Assembly (NCBI RefSeq): GCF_030867385.1
Contig: NZ_JAPFBJ010000001.1
Span: forward strand, 1,116,001 to 1,180,000
DNA length: 64,000 nt
Direction of reading: 5' to 3'
Origin: Sphingobium sp. DEHP117
Lineage (GTDB): Bacteria; Pseudomonadota; Alphaproteobacteria; Sphingomonadales; Sphingomonadaceae
Shown: positions 26,213-35,371 of the stretch, piece after piece
Layout of the letters: each line of letters begins with the position of its first letter
How positions within the stretch are numbered: the stretch's first letter is position 1
The notes under the pieces: generated by a model
What the model was told of the DNA's origin: nothing
The model's input: only the letters and a program-made list of their open reading frames with translations
The model's database searches: none
Translations under genes and position numbers: made by a program

Positions 26213-27318
26213 AGCCGCTGCTCCATCAGACAGCGCAATATTCCCTCGCGAATGCCCCGGTCGGCAATGCCAAGGCGCTCGGCGGGCCAGATGTCGAGAA
26301 TGCCCTCTAATATTGCACAACCCGCGATCACGAGGTCCGCCCGCTCCGGCCCGATGCTCGGCAGCGCGCGCCGCTCCTCCAGCGTCATCAGGGAAAGCCG
26401 TTGCGAAATGGCGCGCATCGAGCCGGTCGGCACTATCAACCCGTCAATCAGCTGGCGGTTATATTTCGGCAGGTCGAGGTGCACGCTCGCCAGCGTCGTC
26501 ACCGTGCCTGAGGTGCCGAGCAGGCGCGGCTGGTGCGCGGGTGTGGGAACCCGCCGGGCAAACGGCGTGATGGCGTCGGCAACGCGCGCGCGCATCCGGC
26601 TATAGGCCTCGACCCGGGCGTTCGGCGCGCTCCCCTCCGGCGCGCCCTCGCATTCGGTGAGCGACACCACGCCCCAAGGCATGCTGAGCCAGTCAATGAT
26701 GCGCGGGCCGGGGCCGGTGCTCTCCACCAGCACAAGCTCGGTCGACCCGCCGCCGATGTCGAAGATCAGCGCGGGGCCATCCCCCGGTTCCAGCAGGGCG
26801 TGGCAACCAAGCACTGCCAGTCGCGCTTCCTCCTGCGCCGAGATGATATCGAGCGCGATGCCGGTCTCGCGCTTCACCCGCGCGATGAACTCCGCACCAT
26901 TCGACGCGCGGCGGCACGCCTCGGTCGCCACGGATCGCGCGAGCGTAACCTGCCGCGCGCGCAGCTTCTCCGCGCAGACGGAGAGCGCCGCCACCGCCCG
27001 GTCCATCGCGGCCTGCGACAGGGCGCCCGTCGCCGCCAACCCCTCGCCCAGCCGGACGATGCGTGAGAACGCGTCCACCACGACGAACCCGTCGGCAGAC
27101 GGCTTTGCGATCAGCAGGCGGCAGTTGTTGGTCCCCAGATCGATCGCGGCATAGCTCGTTCTTGAGGAACCGGCGCGAGAGGCTGTCGGGCGTGGGGGTC
27201 TGATGCGGCTGGCCTGCCCGTCCTGTGTTGGCGCGGGAACGGATGCGGTCTCCGTAACCCCTTCCTGCCGCAAAGACGGGCGCACTTTCGCTGCCCTCTG
27301 GCGGGTCTGTTGCGCCAT
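26209..27318 (-). CDS. ppx: Exopolyphosphatase/guanosine pentaphosphatase (Ppx/GppA)
   Basis: A 369-residue Ppx/GppA-family protein: a basic, low-complexity N-terminus of about 50 residues, then the actin-like ATPase fold with AAIDLGTNNCRLLIA, GIALDIISAQEEARLA and LIFDIGGGSTELVLV. It lacks the long C-terminal HD-like domain of the enterobacterial enzymes. It degrades polyphosphate or converts pppGpp to ppGpp; which one cannot be told here. It is translationally coupled to rlmE. Confidence 0.9.
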   Translation of the reverse strand: MAQQTRQRAAKVRPSLRQEGVTETASVPAPTQDGQASRIRPPRPTASRAGSSRTSYAAIDLGTNNCRLLIAKPSADGFVVVDAFSRIVRLGEGLAATGALSQAAMDRAVAALSVCAEKLRARQVTLARSVATEACRRASNGAEFIARVKRETGIALDIISAQEEARLAVLGCHALLEPGDGPALIFDIGGGSTELVLVESTGPGPRIIDWLSMPWGVVSLTECEGAPEGSAPNARVEAYSRMRARVADAITPFARRVPTPAHQPRLLGTSGTVTTLASVHLDLPKYNRQLIDGLIVPTGSMRAISQRLSLMTLEERRALPSIGPERADLVIAGCAILEGILDIWPAERLGIADRGIREGILRCLMEQRL

Positions 27319-27494
27319 GCCTCGTCACTCACTTATGCCACAGCCGCGCGGTGCGCGCGGTACTTGGGCATGACCCTAAGGCCTGCGGGCGCCATGCGCA
27401 ACCCGCCGGAAAGAGCCATCGTCATAATCGGGCAAACAAGCGGTGCGTGGCGCCTTGACAGGGCTGAGACGCCAGCCTAGATCGACGCCTCCGT

Positions 27495-27568
27495 TGCCCC
27501 GTCGTCTAAAGGTAAGACTACGGACTCTGACTCCGTCAATCGAGGTTCGAATCCTCGCGGGGCATCCA
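27495..27568 (+). tRNA. tRNA-Gln (anticodon CTG)
   Basis: The 7-bp acceptor stem TGCCCCG/CGGGGCA (27495-27501 with 27558-27564), anticodon stem ACGGA/TCCGT with loop CTCTGAC (anticodon CTG) and T-arm CGAGG-TTCGAAT-CCTCG all fold. An encoded CCA follows the discriminator T. It reads CAG codons. Confidence 0.95.
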
Positions 27569-27622
27569 AATCTGCCGAAGCTGCGCAGTCAAGCGTGTTA
27601 TGCCGCCCTTCCGGCGGCGGCC

Positions 27623-28636
27623 TCAGTACGCCCGCGCGATCGCGAACTCGACCGCCTCGATCAGCGCGTCCTTGGCCTTGCCCGCCGGGAAGATGCCGAG
27701 TGCGTCGATCGCCCGCTGGCCATAATGCCGTGCGCGCGCCAGCGTATCGTCGATCGCGCCTGAGCGGCGCAGCAGCGTGGTGGCATGGGCGAGGTCGTCA
27801 TCAGACACCTTGTGCCCCGCAATGGCCGCGCGCCAGAACGCCCGGTCCTCGTCATTCCCGCGCGCATAGGCGAGGATGACGGGCAGCGTCACCTTGCCGT
27901 CGCGGAAGTCGTCGCCCAGGTCCTTGCCCATCGTCGCGCCGTCCGAGGCATAGTCGATGGCGTCGTCGACCAGCTGGAACGCGATGCCCAGATGGCGGCC
28001 ATAATTGTCCAGCGCCTGCTCCTGCGCCTCGTCCTTCTCGGCCACGACGGCGGCAATGCGGCAGGCGGCGGCGAAAAGCGCGGCCGTCTTGGCGTTGATG
28101 ATGTCGAGATATTGTTCTTCGTCGGTCTCGACCCGGCGCTGCGCGGAGAGCTGGTTGACCTCGCCCTCGGCAATCACGGCCGAGGCGTTGGAAAGGATCT
28201 TGAGAACCTTCAGCGAGCCGTCCTCGACCATCAGCTCGAAGCTGCGGCTGAACAGGAAATCGCCTACGAGCACGCTGGCGCTGTTGCCCCAGATGATGTT
28301 CGCTGTCTTGCGTCCGCGCCGCATGCCGGAGCCATCGACGACATCGTCGTGCAGCAGCGTTGCGGTGTGGATGAACTCCACCGCGGCGGAAAGCTTGTGA
28401 TGGCGCGTGCCCATATACTGGATCAGGCGCGCGCAGGCGAGCGTGAGCATCGGGCGCATGCGCTTGCCCCCGCCAGCGATAAGATGGCCCGCCAGTTCGG
28501 GGATCAGCGGGATCCGCGATTGCATCCGGTCCAGGATCACCGCGTTGACGCTGTTCATGTCCTCCGCGACGAGGGTCATCAGCGGATCGAGCGAGGGCGG
28601 CGTGGCGCGGCCGATGCGGTGGATGCTTGCGGTCAT
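27623..28636 (-). CDS. ispB: Polyprenyl diphosphate synthase (ubiquinone side chain)
   Basis: A 337-residue trans-isoprenyl diphosphate synthase with both aspartate-rich motifs: LLHDDVVDGSGMRRGRKTAN and QLVDDAIDY. GGGKRMRPML binds isopentenyl diphosphate. It elongates farnesyl diphosphate to the long polyprenyl tail of ubiquinone. Sphingomonads typically make Q-10, so decaprenyl is the likely product, but chain length cannot be read reliably from the sequence. Confidence 0.9.
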   Translation of the reverse strand: MTASIHRIGRATPPSLDPLMTLVAEDMNSVNAVILDRMQSRIPLIPELAGHLIAGGGKRMRPMLTLACARLIQYMGTRHHKLSAAVEFIHTATLLHDDVVDGSGMRRGRKTANIIWGNSASVLVGDFLFSRSFELMVEDGSLKVLKILSNASAVIAEGEVNQLSAQRRVETDEEQYLDIINAKTAALFAAACRIAAVVAEKDEAQEQALDNYGRHLGIAFQLVDDAIDYASDGATMGKDLGDDFRDGKVTLPVILAYARGNDEDRAFWRAAIAGHKVSDDDLAHATTLLRRSGAIDDTLARARHYGQRAIDALGIFPAGKAKDALIEAVEFAIARAY

Positions 28637-28735
28637 GGCGGCGATTTACGCCCTCATGCGCCAAAGGCAAGCGTTAACCCTTGCGCGCGTGCGCATCAGC
28701 GGCAAAAAGGCGCTGACCAAGAGGGGAGAGAAGCG

Positions 28736-29014
28736 GTGAGCGAATCGCTGGATCAATTTCGGCAAAGCATCGACAATATCGACGCGGCGCTCATCTATAT
28801 GCTGGCCGAGCGGTTCAAGGTGACGCAGGCAGTGGGGCGCTATAAGGCCGAGCATGCGCTGCCCCCGGCCGATCCCGGGCGCGAGGAGCGCCAGATCGCG
28901 CGGCTCCGCCAGCTCGCCGCCGATGCCAATCTCGACCCTGTGTTCGCCGAAAAATTCCTGCGCTTCATCATTGATGAGGTCATCCGCCATCACCGGCAGT
29001 TTCAGGGGGGCTGA
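28736..29014 (+). CDS. Chorismate mutase (AroQ type)
   Basis: A GTG start behind GAGGGGAGAG gives a 92-residue monofunctional AroQ protein: QFRQSIDNIDAALIYMLAERFKV (helix 1 with the conserved Arg), VGRYKAEHALPPADPGRE, and FLRFIIDEVIRHHRQ. It converts chorismate to prephenate for phenylalanine and tyrosine synthesis. No signal peptide is seen, so it is a cytoplasmic enzyme. It diverges from the polyprenyl synthase gene and converges on cvpA. Confidence 0.9.
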   Translation: MSESLDQFRQSIDNIDAALIYMLAERFKVTQAVGRYKAEHALPPADPGREERQIARLRQLAADANLDPVFAEKFLRFIIDEVIRHHRQFQGG

Positions 29015-29023
29015 GAGAGCCAC

Positions 29024-29590
29024 CTACTGCGCGTTTTCCTCATCCGCCAGCGTGCGATCCTTGTCACCCGCCTCATCCTGAGCCAGCGCATCTTCGCCAT
29101 TCATGCGCCGTCCGATCATCTGGCTCATCGCCTCGCCGCTGGCATTGAGCAACGGATAGCTGCGCGAGGTGCTGATCCAGCCGGGAAGGCCGCCGTCCTT
29201 GCCGAAGAAAAACTGATAGGCGAGCGAGAAGGCAAGGAAGGCGAGCGTCGCCACCACCAACCCCTTGAGCGCGCCAAAGCCCGCGCCCAGCACACGATCC
29301 ATCGGCCCGATCACGGAGGAGCGAACCCCCTGCCCCACCCGCCCGGCGATCAGCTTGCCGGCGAGAAAGGTTAGCGCAAACAGGCCGCCGAACGCCAGCA
29401 GCGAAGCGGTCGCTCCCGCGCCGATCCACACACCCGCAAGGTCGGTGATCGGCGCAAGGAACAGCCGCACGGCGACAACCGCCACCACCCAGGCGAGGAG
29501 CGAGAGCACCTCCTGCACGAAACCCCGGAGAAAGCCCGTAACGGCCATTCCCCCCATCAGCAGCACCAAGGCCATATCGAGCGCGGTCAT
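29024..29590 (-). CDS. cvpA: CvpA family membrane protein
   Basis: A 188-residue protein with about four hydrophobic segments in its first 125 residues and the CvpA-family start (ALDMALVLLMGGMAVTGFLRGFVQEVLSLLAW), then a charged cytoplasmic tail. In E. coli CvpA is needed for colicin V production and affects envelope stress tolerance; its function here is unknown. It lies 11 bp after radA on the same strand. Confidence 0.85.
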   Translation of the reverse strand: MTALDMALVLLMGGMAVTGFLRGFVQEVLSLLAWVVAVVAVRLFLAPITDLAGVWIGAGATASLLAFGGLFALTFLAGKLIAGRVGQGVRSSVIGPMDRVLGAGFGALKGLVVATLAFLAFSLAYQFFFGKDGGLPGWISTSRSYPLLNASGEAMSQMIGRRMNGEDALAQDEAGDKDRTLADEENAQ

Positions 29591-29601
29591 GGCGCGCAGG
29601 C

Positions 29602-30981
29602 TTATCCGCGCCCCAGCACCCGGTCAACATAGTGCGACAGCGCGCGGTAGCCCTGAAGCTGCATCCCGCCCTCGTCCGCGCTGATGTTGGCGGGAACGCC
29701 GGCCAGCTCGAACCCCAGCTTCTTCGCTTCGCGCAGGCGCAGCTGGGCGTGGGAAACAGGCCGGATTTCTCCCGAAAGCGCCACTTCGCCAAAGAAGATC
29801 GCGCCGCTCGGCACCGGCCGCTCGGCGAGCGCGGAGACGAGCGCCGCCGCCACGGCAAGGTCCGCCGCCGGGTCCGCGATCCGGTATCCACCCGCCACGT
29901 TCAAATAGACCTCGCAATTGGCGAAGCTGAGGCCGCAGCGCGCCTCCAGCACAGCGAGCAACATCGCGAGCCGCCCGCTGTCCCACCCGACGACCGCACG
30001 GCGCGGCGTCGCCCCGCTCTGCAGCCGCACGGTCAGCGCCTGAATCTCGACCAGCACCGGGCGCGTGCCCTCCAGGGCCGGAAACACGGTGGCGCCGGTC
30101 ACGCTTTCGGCGCGGTCGGTGAGGAACAGCGCGCTGGGGTTGGGCACCTGCTCCAGCCCCTGCTCCGCCATTGCGAACACGCCGATCTCGTCCGTTCCAC
30201 CAAAGCGGTTCTTGAGCGCGCGCAATATGCGATACTGGTGGCTGCGTTCGCCCTCGAAGGCGAGCACGGTATCGACCATATGTTCAAGCACGCGCGGCCC
30301 GGCAATGCTGCCGTCCTTGGTGACATGGCCGACGAGCACCAGCGCGGTGCCGTTTTCCTTGGCAAACCGAATCAGCTCCTGCGCCGAGGCGCGCACCTGG
30401 CTGACTGTACCAGGCGCGCTGTCGATCAGGTCCGAGTGCATGGTCTGGATCGAATCAATCACCAGCAGGTCCGGCGCTGCGCCGTCCCGCCCCGCCTGCC
30501 CCATGGTCGCCAATATGTCGCGCACCGAGGTGGCGCTGGCGAGCTGGACCGGCGCATCACCCAGCCCCAGACGCCGCGCGCGCAGGCGCACCTGATCGGC
30601 CGCTTCCTCGCCGCTGATATAGGCGACACTCAGGCCGCGCCGCGCCATTTCCGCCGCCGTCTGAAGCAGCAGCGTCGATTTGCCGATGCCCGGATCGCCG
30701 CCGATCAGCGTCACGCTGCCCGACACCAGCCCGCCGCCCAGCGCGCGGTCGAACTCCGCTATCCCGGTCGCTGCACGCTCCGGCAGCGCGACCTCGCTGT
30801 CCAGCGTGGTGAGCACCAGCGCCCGCCCACCTTTCTGGAGGTCATGCCGCGCGGCAAAGACCGTGGGCGCCGCCTCCTCGACAAGCGTGTTCCACCCGCC
30901 GCAATCGTCGCACTGCCCCTGCCACCGGGGTGATGACCCTCCGCACTGCTGACACACAAAATTTTTCTTCGCCTTGGCCAT
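29602..30981 (-). CDS. radA: DNA repair protein RadA
   Basis: The 459 residues show a four-Cys zinc finger (C10, C13, C24, C27), a RecA-like ATPase core (Walker A GGDPGIGKSTLLLQ), the RadA-specific LKNRFGGTDE motif and a C-terminal Lon-protease-like domain without proteolytic residues. RadA is a hexameric helicase that promotes branch migration in recombinational repair. The start lies about 90 bp from the divergent EEP-family gene. Confidence 0.95.
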   Translation of the reverse strand: MAKAKKNFVCQQCGGSSPRWQGQCDDCGGWNTLVEEAAPTVFAARHDLQKGGRALVLTTLDSEVALPERAATGIAEFDRALGGGLVSGSVTLIGGDPGIGKSTLLLQTAAEMARRGLSVAYISGEEAADQVRLRARRLGLGDAPVQLASATSVRDILATMGQAGRDGAAPDLLVIDSIQTMHSDLIDSAPGTVSQVRASAQELIRFAKENGTALVLVGHVTKDGSIAGPRVLEHMVDTVLAFEGERSHQYRILRALKNRFGGTDEIGVFAMAEQGLEQVPNPSALFLTDRAESVTGATVFPALEGTRPVLVEIQALTVRLQSGATPRRAVVGWDSGRLAMLLAVLEARCGLSFANCEVYLNVAGGYRIADPAADLAVAAALVSALAERPVPSGAIFFGEVALSGEIRPVSHAQLRLREAKKLGFELAGVPANISADEGGMQLQGYRALSHYVDRVLGRG

Positions 30982-31070
30982 GCGTGGAATATGCAGAACA
31001 TTTAGCGAACATCAAGGGCAAATCGACATGGTGGTGGAAACGGTCGCAGGCTTCGGGCATTGGGACACCC

Positions 31071-31790
31071 ATGCATCCTTCGCCGCGCCACCCACAGGCC
31101 ATTCGCATCGCCAGCTACAATATCCGCAAGGCCATCGGCACCGACCGGCGTCGTAACCCGGAACGGGTTCTTGCCGTGCTGGCGGAGGTGGATGCCGACA
31201 TCGTTGTGCTGCAGGAGGCGGACCGGCGCTTCGGTGCGCGGACAGCCGCCCTCCCCCCCGCCCTGCTGGAACTGCACAGCGACTATCGCGCCGCGCCGCT
31301 GAATGTGCAGTCTGACAGCATCGGTTGGCATGGCAATGCGATCCTGCTGCGCAAATCGGCGGAGTTGCGGCAATCCGACATCATTCACCTGCCCTGTCTG
31401 GAGCCACGCGGAGCCGTGCTGGCCGAGGTCGCGCTGAATGGATTTACACTTCGGCTGATCGGCATGCACCTCGATCTCTCGGGCCTGTGGCGCAGGCGGC
31501 AGGCGGCGGCGATCGTCCACGCGCAGGCGCATCTGCCCGAAATGCCGACCGTGCTGGCCGGAGACCTGAACGAATGGAGTGCCGAACGCGGCTGCCTCGC
31601 CGATTTCGCGCGGCATTTCCGGTTCGCAGAGACCGGCAAGAGCTTTCACGCACGCAGGCCGGTGGCACGGCTTGACCGCATCTTGCATTGCGGCCGCCTG
31701 AGACCGTCGGCAGCGGGCGTACACGATAGCGCGCTGGCACGGCGCGCGTCAGACCATCTGCCGATCTGGGCCGACTTCAAGCTGGCTTAG
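31071..31790 (+). CDS. Endonuclease/exonuclease/phosphatase family protein
   Basis: From the ATG at 31071 the protein is 239 residues with EEP-fold markers: RIASYNIRKAIGTDRR, VVLQEADRRF, LIGMHLDLSG, VLAGDLNEW and the terminal ASDHLPIWADF. Substrates in this superfamily range from DNA to phosphoinositides and lipids, and none can be inferred here. The start is uncertain because the upstream frame stays open without a convincing ribosome binding site. Confidence 0.82.
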   Translation: MHPSPRHPQAIRIASYNIRKAIGTDRRRNPERVLAVLAEVDADIVVLQEADRRFGARTAALPPALLELHSDYRAAPLNVQSDSIGWHGNAILLRKSAELRQSDIIHLPCLEPRGAVLAEVALNGFTLRLIGMHLDLSGLWRRRQAAAIVHAQAHLPEMPTVLAGDLNEWSAERGCLADFARHFRFAETGKSFHARRPVARLDRILHCGRLRPSAAGVHDSALARRASDHLPIWADFKLA

Positions 31791-31793
31791 CGC

Positions 31794-33203
31794 CTAGTCT
31801 CCGGTGAGGATCCGGTCCACCAACTGCTTCACCGTCGGCACGAAGCCGTTGGAATAGAACGGATCCTGCCCAAACTTGAACGCGCTGTGCCCGGCAAACA
31901 TCAGGTTGTTCTCCGGCTCGCCACCATGGGCGATGTCCTGCAGTGTCTTCTGGATGCAGAAGCTGCGCGGATCGGCGAGCCGCCCGGTGGTATAGTCGTC
32001 ATAATCCTTCCAGCTCGAAAAGCCGCAGTGAGAGAGGCAGCCCATGCAGTCCGTCTGGTCCTTGCGGATTTCCGCGCGCTCGGCCTCGGTGACGAAGACG
32101 AGCGTGTTGTCAGGTGTCTTCAGCGCGCTGGTGAACCCCGCGCCAAACCACTCGCGCGCGCGCAGCAGGTCGCCGGGCGTGACCCAGAAATTCTTGCCCT
32201 TCACCCCCACATCGAGCTGATAGGTATGGTCGCCCGCATGCTCCAGCGAAAACGCAATCTGCCGCTCCGACCGCGCCTCGAGATTGCGCAGGAACGGGTT
32301 GCGCACTGCCGACGAATAAAAGCCGGTCGGCGAGAAGCGGTGCAGGAGGATGTCGCCCTCCTTGAGGTGGGTCAGCTTGTCCTTCCACACCTGAGGGATC
32401 GGGCTTTCCTGCGTCAGCAAGGGCCGTGTGCCGAACTGGAAGGCGATGCTGCCCAGCTCAGGGTTGTCGATCCAGTCGTTCCAGTCGCGCAGATACCAGA
32501 CGCCGCCCGCCATCACGATCGGCACGTCATCCGAAATACCGCCCTCGCGCATGGTGTCGCGCAGCGCCTTCACGCGCGGGTAGGGATCTTCGGGCTTCAA
32601 AGGATCTTCCGCGTTGGAAAGGCCGTTATGCCCGCCCGCGAGCCATGGGTCTTCATACACCACCGCAGCCAGCCATTCCGCCGCCTTGGAATAGGCCCGC
32701 TTCCACAGCGCGCGAAAAGCGCGGCCGGAGCTTACGATGGGCAGATAATAAACGCCGTAATGCGCCGCTATCTCGCTCAGCTTGTAGGGCATACCCGCGC
32801 CGCAGGTCACGCCCGCCACCATGCCTTTGGTGCGCTCCAGCACGCCGTGCAGCACCTTCTGCGCGCCGCCCATTTCCCACAGCACGTTGATGTTGATCGC
32901 GCCCTTGCCGCCCGCAATATCGAATGCGCGCTTTACCTGCTCCACAGCGCCCTCGATGGCATAAGCGACCAGCTCATCATGCCGTTCGCGCCGGGTGCGG
33001 CCATGGTAGATCTGCGGGATCGGGTTGCCGAAAGCGTCATAGCTGTCGGCGTTCACGGCCGAAACGGTGCCGATGCCGCCTGCGGCAGCCCATGCTCCGG
33101 AACTCGAGTGATTGGAAACAGCGACACCCTTGCCGCCCTCTATCAGTGGCCACACCTCGCGGCCCCCGTAATTGATGGGCTTTAACCCCTTGAACACGTG
33201 CAT
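31794..33203 (-). CDS. Nitronate monooxygenase-like flavoprotein with C-terminal Cys motif
   Basis: The ATG at 33203, after AGGAG, gives 469 residues. The first two thirds resemble nitronate monooxygenase/2-nitropropane dioxygenase TIM barrels (GGKGVAVSNHSSSGAWAAAGGIGTVSAVNADS, GVTCGAGMPYKL, VPIVMAGGVW, FQFGTRPLLT), which bind FMN. The C-terminal part has a CxxCxxxC cluster (residues 386, 389 and 393) and a further Cys near 416 that could bind metal or an Fe-S cluster. Its stop lies 3 bp from the EEP gene stop. Confidence 0.8.
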   Translation of the reverse strand: MHVFKGLKPINYGGREVWPLIEGGKGVAVSNHSSSGAWAAAGGIGTVSAVNADSYDAFGNPIPQIYHGRTRRERHDELVAYAIEGAVEQVKRAFDIAGGKGAININVLWEMGGAQKVLHGVLERTKGMVAGVTCGAGMPYKLSEIAAHYGVYYLPIVSSGRAFRALWKRAYSKAAEWLAAVVYEDPWLAGGHNGLSNAEDPLKPEDPYPRVKALRDTMREGGISDDVPIVMAGGVWYLRDWNDWIDNPELGSIAFQFGTRPLLTQESPIPQVWKDKLTHLKEGDILLHRFSPTGFYSSAVRNPFLRNLEARSERQIAFSLEHAGDHTYQLDVGVKGKNFWVTPGDLLRAREWFGAGFTSALKTPDNTLVFVTEAERAEIRKDQTDCMGCLSHCGFSSWKDYDDYTTGRLADPRSFCIQKTLQDIAHGGEPENNLMFAGHSAFKFGQDPFYSNGFVPTVKQLVDRILTGD

Positions 33204-33305
33204 CAGCTCCTGATCGCGACCCGCGCAGTGGCGGATGAAGCGCCGCCTATAGCAACTTTTATCCGGCACGCATGGAAAAAGTGCGCCAGAACGAGTCGCT
33301 GCTAT

Positions 33306-34463
33306 CTAACCGGCAGAAAGCACGCCGGGGCGGCTCATTGCATCGGAGTATAGCGCAGAATAGCGCGCCAGCATATCCGTTTCCTGATAGTCCGCCCGCG
33401 CCCGCTGTTGGTTGACAGCCCCCAGTGTGGCGCGCAGTCCCGCCTCTCCTGCCATTCTGGCCAGGGCAGCGGAGAAACCCGCCTCATCATGTACCGGCAC
33501 GATGAACGGCAGATTCGCCTCCGCCACCATGTTGCGTACATCCCCCACATCGGTTGCAACGACCGGCAGCCCTGCCGCCATCGCCTCGACCAGCGAGATC
33601 GGGAACTGCTCGCTGTCCGAAGAGAGCGCAAATATGTCGAACAGGCCCATGAAGTGCGCAGGATTCGCCATGAAACCCGGCAGTGCGAGGCGGCTTTCAA
33701 AGCCCAGCGCGCGGGCCTGTGCAGCTATCGCGTCGCGTTCCGGCCCCTCGCCCACAATCACCAGCCGCACCTTGTCCCCTAGCGGAGCGGCGGCGCGCAC
33801 AATGCGGGGCAGGTTCTTTACTGCGCGAAGACCAGCAAGCGTGCCGATAGTGACAACACCCTCCTCGCGCGCAAAGCCGGCGATAGCGTCCGCACGCAGC
33901 GGCTTGTGATATGCGGCTACGTCAATGCCATTGGGAATGCGCACCACGCGCCGTCTCGGCTGCGCCCATGCGCCCAGTGCTATGTCTTCCAGCACGCGCG
34001 AGGGCACCACCAGCGCGGTGGCCCTCGCCAGCGCCGCCTGCCGGAACAGGTTGCGCTTGGGGTTCAGCCGCGCCGCCTCGTCCTCGTTGAAGCCATCTTC
34101 GTGGTGGATGAGCGGCGGCAGCGTCATGAAGGGGCTGAAGATGCGGTGCGCCATCACCCCGTCCATCGACCCCCAGTTGTAGGAGAGGACAAGATCGAAA
34201 TCGCGCATATGCCGCGCCCATTGCCAATAGCGGCGCAATCCGGGCAGACCGTTGAGCGAGGGGGCTGCGTCCATCGGGAAGGCGCACGGCACGTCGGCGG
34301 CAATCGCGGCCCGCGCGCCCATCGCCTCATGGTCTGCGCTGATGACCGTATGATGCGCGCTCTCCCCCCAGTGGTTCATCAGGCGCACCGCCCGCGCCTC
34401 CTTGCCGCCGAGGTTGAAACCGCTGTGGAGGTGAAGAATGCGCGGCGGGCGCCCCTCAGCCAC
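33306..34463 (-). CDS. GT4-family glycosyltransferase
   Basis: A GTG start at 34463 overlaps the end of the hydrolase gene by 8 bp and gives 385 residues. A GT-B fold is indicated by LHLHSGFNLGGKEARAVRLM at the N-terminus and the GT4 pattern VIVGEGPERDAI, LFALSSDSEQFPISLVEAMAAGLPVVATDVGDV, with the ExxG/E-type nucleotide-sugar motif. It probably transfers a sugar to a polysaccharide or lipid at the inner membrane; no other envelope-sugar genes are nearby. Confidence 0.87.
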   Translation of the reverse strand: MAEGRPPRILHLHSGFNLGGKEARAVRLMNHWGESAHHTVISADHEAMGARAAIAADVPCAFPMDAAPSLNGLPGLRRYWQWARHMRDFDLVLSYNWGSMDGVMAHRIFSPFMTLPPLIHHEDGFNEDEAARLNPKRNLFRQAALARATALVVPSRVLEDIALGAWAQPRRRVVRIPNGIDVAAYHKPLRADAIAGFAREEGVVTIGTLAGLRAVKNLPRIVRAAAPLGDKVRLVIVGEGPERDAIAAQARALGFESRLALPGFMANPAHFMGLFDIFALSSDSEQFPISLVEAMAAGLPVVATDVGDVRNMVAEANLPFIVPVHDEAGFSAALARMAGEAGLRATLGAVNQQRARADYQETDMLARYSALYSDAMSRPGVLSAG

Positions 34464-35334
34464 GCGCGAGGACCCGTTCCAACAGCCGGTCGATAGCCGC
34501 CACCGCCTCCGGCTCGTCCAGCGTCGGCGCATGGCCCACACCGGGCACCGTCACCAGCTCCGCGCTGTTTCCAACAGCTTCCAACATCCTACACGCGGTC
34601 TCCGCGCTCATCAGATCAGACAGCTTTCCACGTAGAAAAAGGCATGGAATATCTTGGAAAGCCGCCAGCACCGGCCACATGTCCACACCGGCCTCATTGC
34701 CCGGCACCTTCAGCGGTTCGGCAATCCGCTGATCATAATCCAGCACAACCCTGCCGTGGCTGTTCAGGCGATAGAGCCGCTTCGCCATCGCCAGCCATTG
34801 CTCCAGGCTATATTCGGGATAGATCGCCCCTTGATTTTCGGCGAGCGCGCGCGCGGCATGCACCCATGTCGGATAGCCGCCGCCCGACCCGACATAGGCG
34901 CGGATGCGCTCCAGCCCCGCCTTCTCGATCGTCGGGCCGATGTCGTTCAGAACTGCCCCCGCCAGCCTGTCCCGATGCGTGGGCGCCATGATCATCGTCA
35001 GGATCCCGCCGAGCGAGGTGCCTATCGCGACGAAGCGCTTCAGCGCCAGATCGGTCAGCAGCCGCTCCAGATCCTGCACATAGGTGAGCGGAACATAGGT
35101 CATCGGGTCCTTGGCATAGGCGCTTTCCGCGCGCCCGCGCATCTCGGGGCAGATCACCCGCCAAGCACCGGCAAGACGATCTGCCAAAGCCTCGAAATCA
35201 CGCGCGTTGCGGGTCAAGCCAGGCAGGCAGAGCAAAGCAGGGCGGCCGTCATTTTCAGCGTCCGCCGGATAATCACGGTAATGCAGGCGAAGGCCGTCGT
35301 TCGACCACCAATATTTGTCTTCGTAGCGCGCCAT
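34456..35334 (-). CDS. Alpha/beta hydrolase
   Basis: A 292-residue hydrolase starting at the ATG of MARYEDKYWWSNDG. The alpha/beta fold markers are LLCLPGLTRNARDFEALA (oxyanion loop), VAIGTSLGGILTM (nucleophile Ser in GTSLGG), and a terminal GVGHAPTLDEP carrying the catalytic His. The substrate is not predictable. It is coupled to the downstream glycosyltransferase and diverges from selO with 37 bp between starts. Confidence 0.87.
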   Translation of the reverse strand: MARYEDKYWWSNDGLRLHYRDYPADAENDGRPALLCLPGLTRNARDFEALADRLAGAWRVICPEMRGRAESAYAKDPMTYVPLTYVQDLERLLTDLALKRFVAIGTSLGGILTMIMAPTHRDRLAGAVLNDIGPTIEKAGLERIRAYVGSGGGYPTWVHAARALAENQGAIYPEYSLEQWLAMAKRLYRLNSHGRVVLDYDQRIAEPLKVPGNEAGVDMWPVLAAFQDIPCLFLRGKLSDLMSAETACRMLEAVGNSAELVTVPGVGHAPTLDEPEAVAAIDRLLERVLARG

Positions 35335-35371
35335 ACTTGATCCCCGCCTGTGCCGTGCCCCATATTGCCGC

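Noticed and set aside
27569..27622. Strong terminator between tRNA-Gln and the polyprenyl synthase gene
   Set aside because: Only a 5-bp CCGCC/GGCGG stem without a U-run is present, too little to call.
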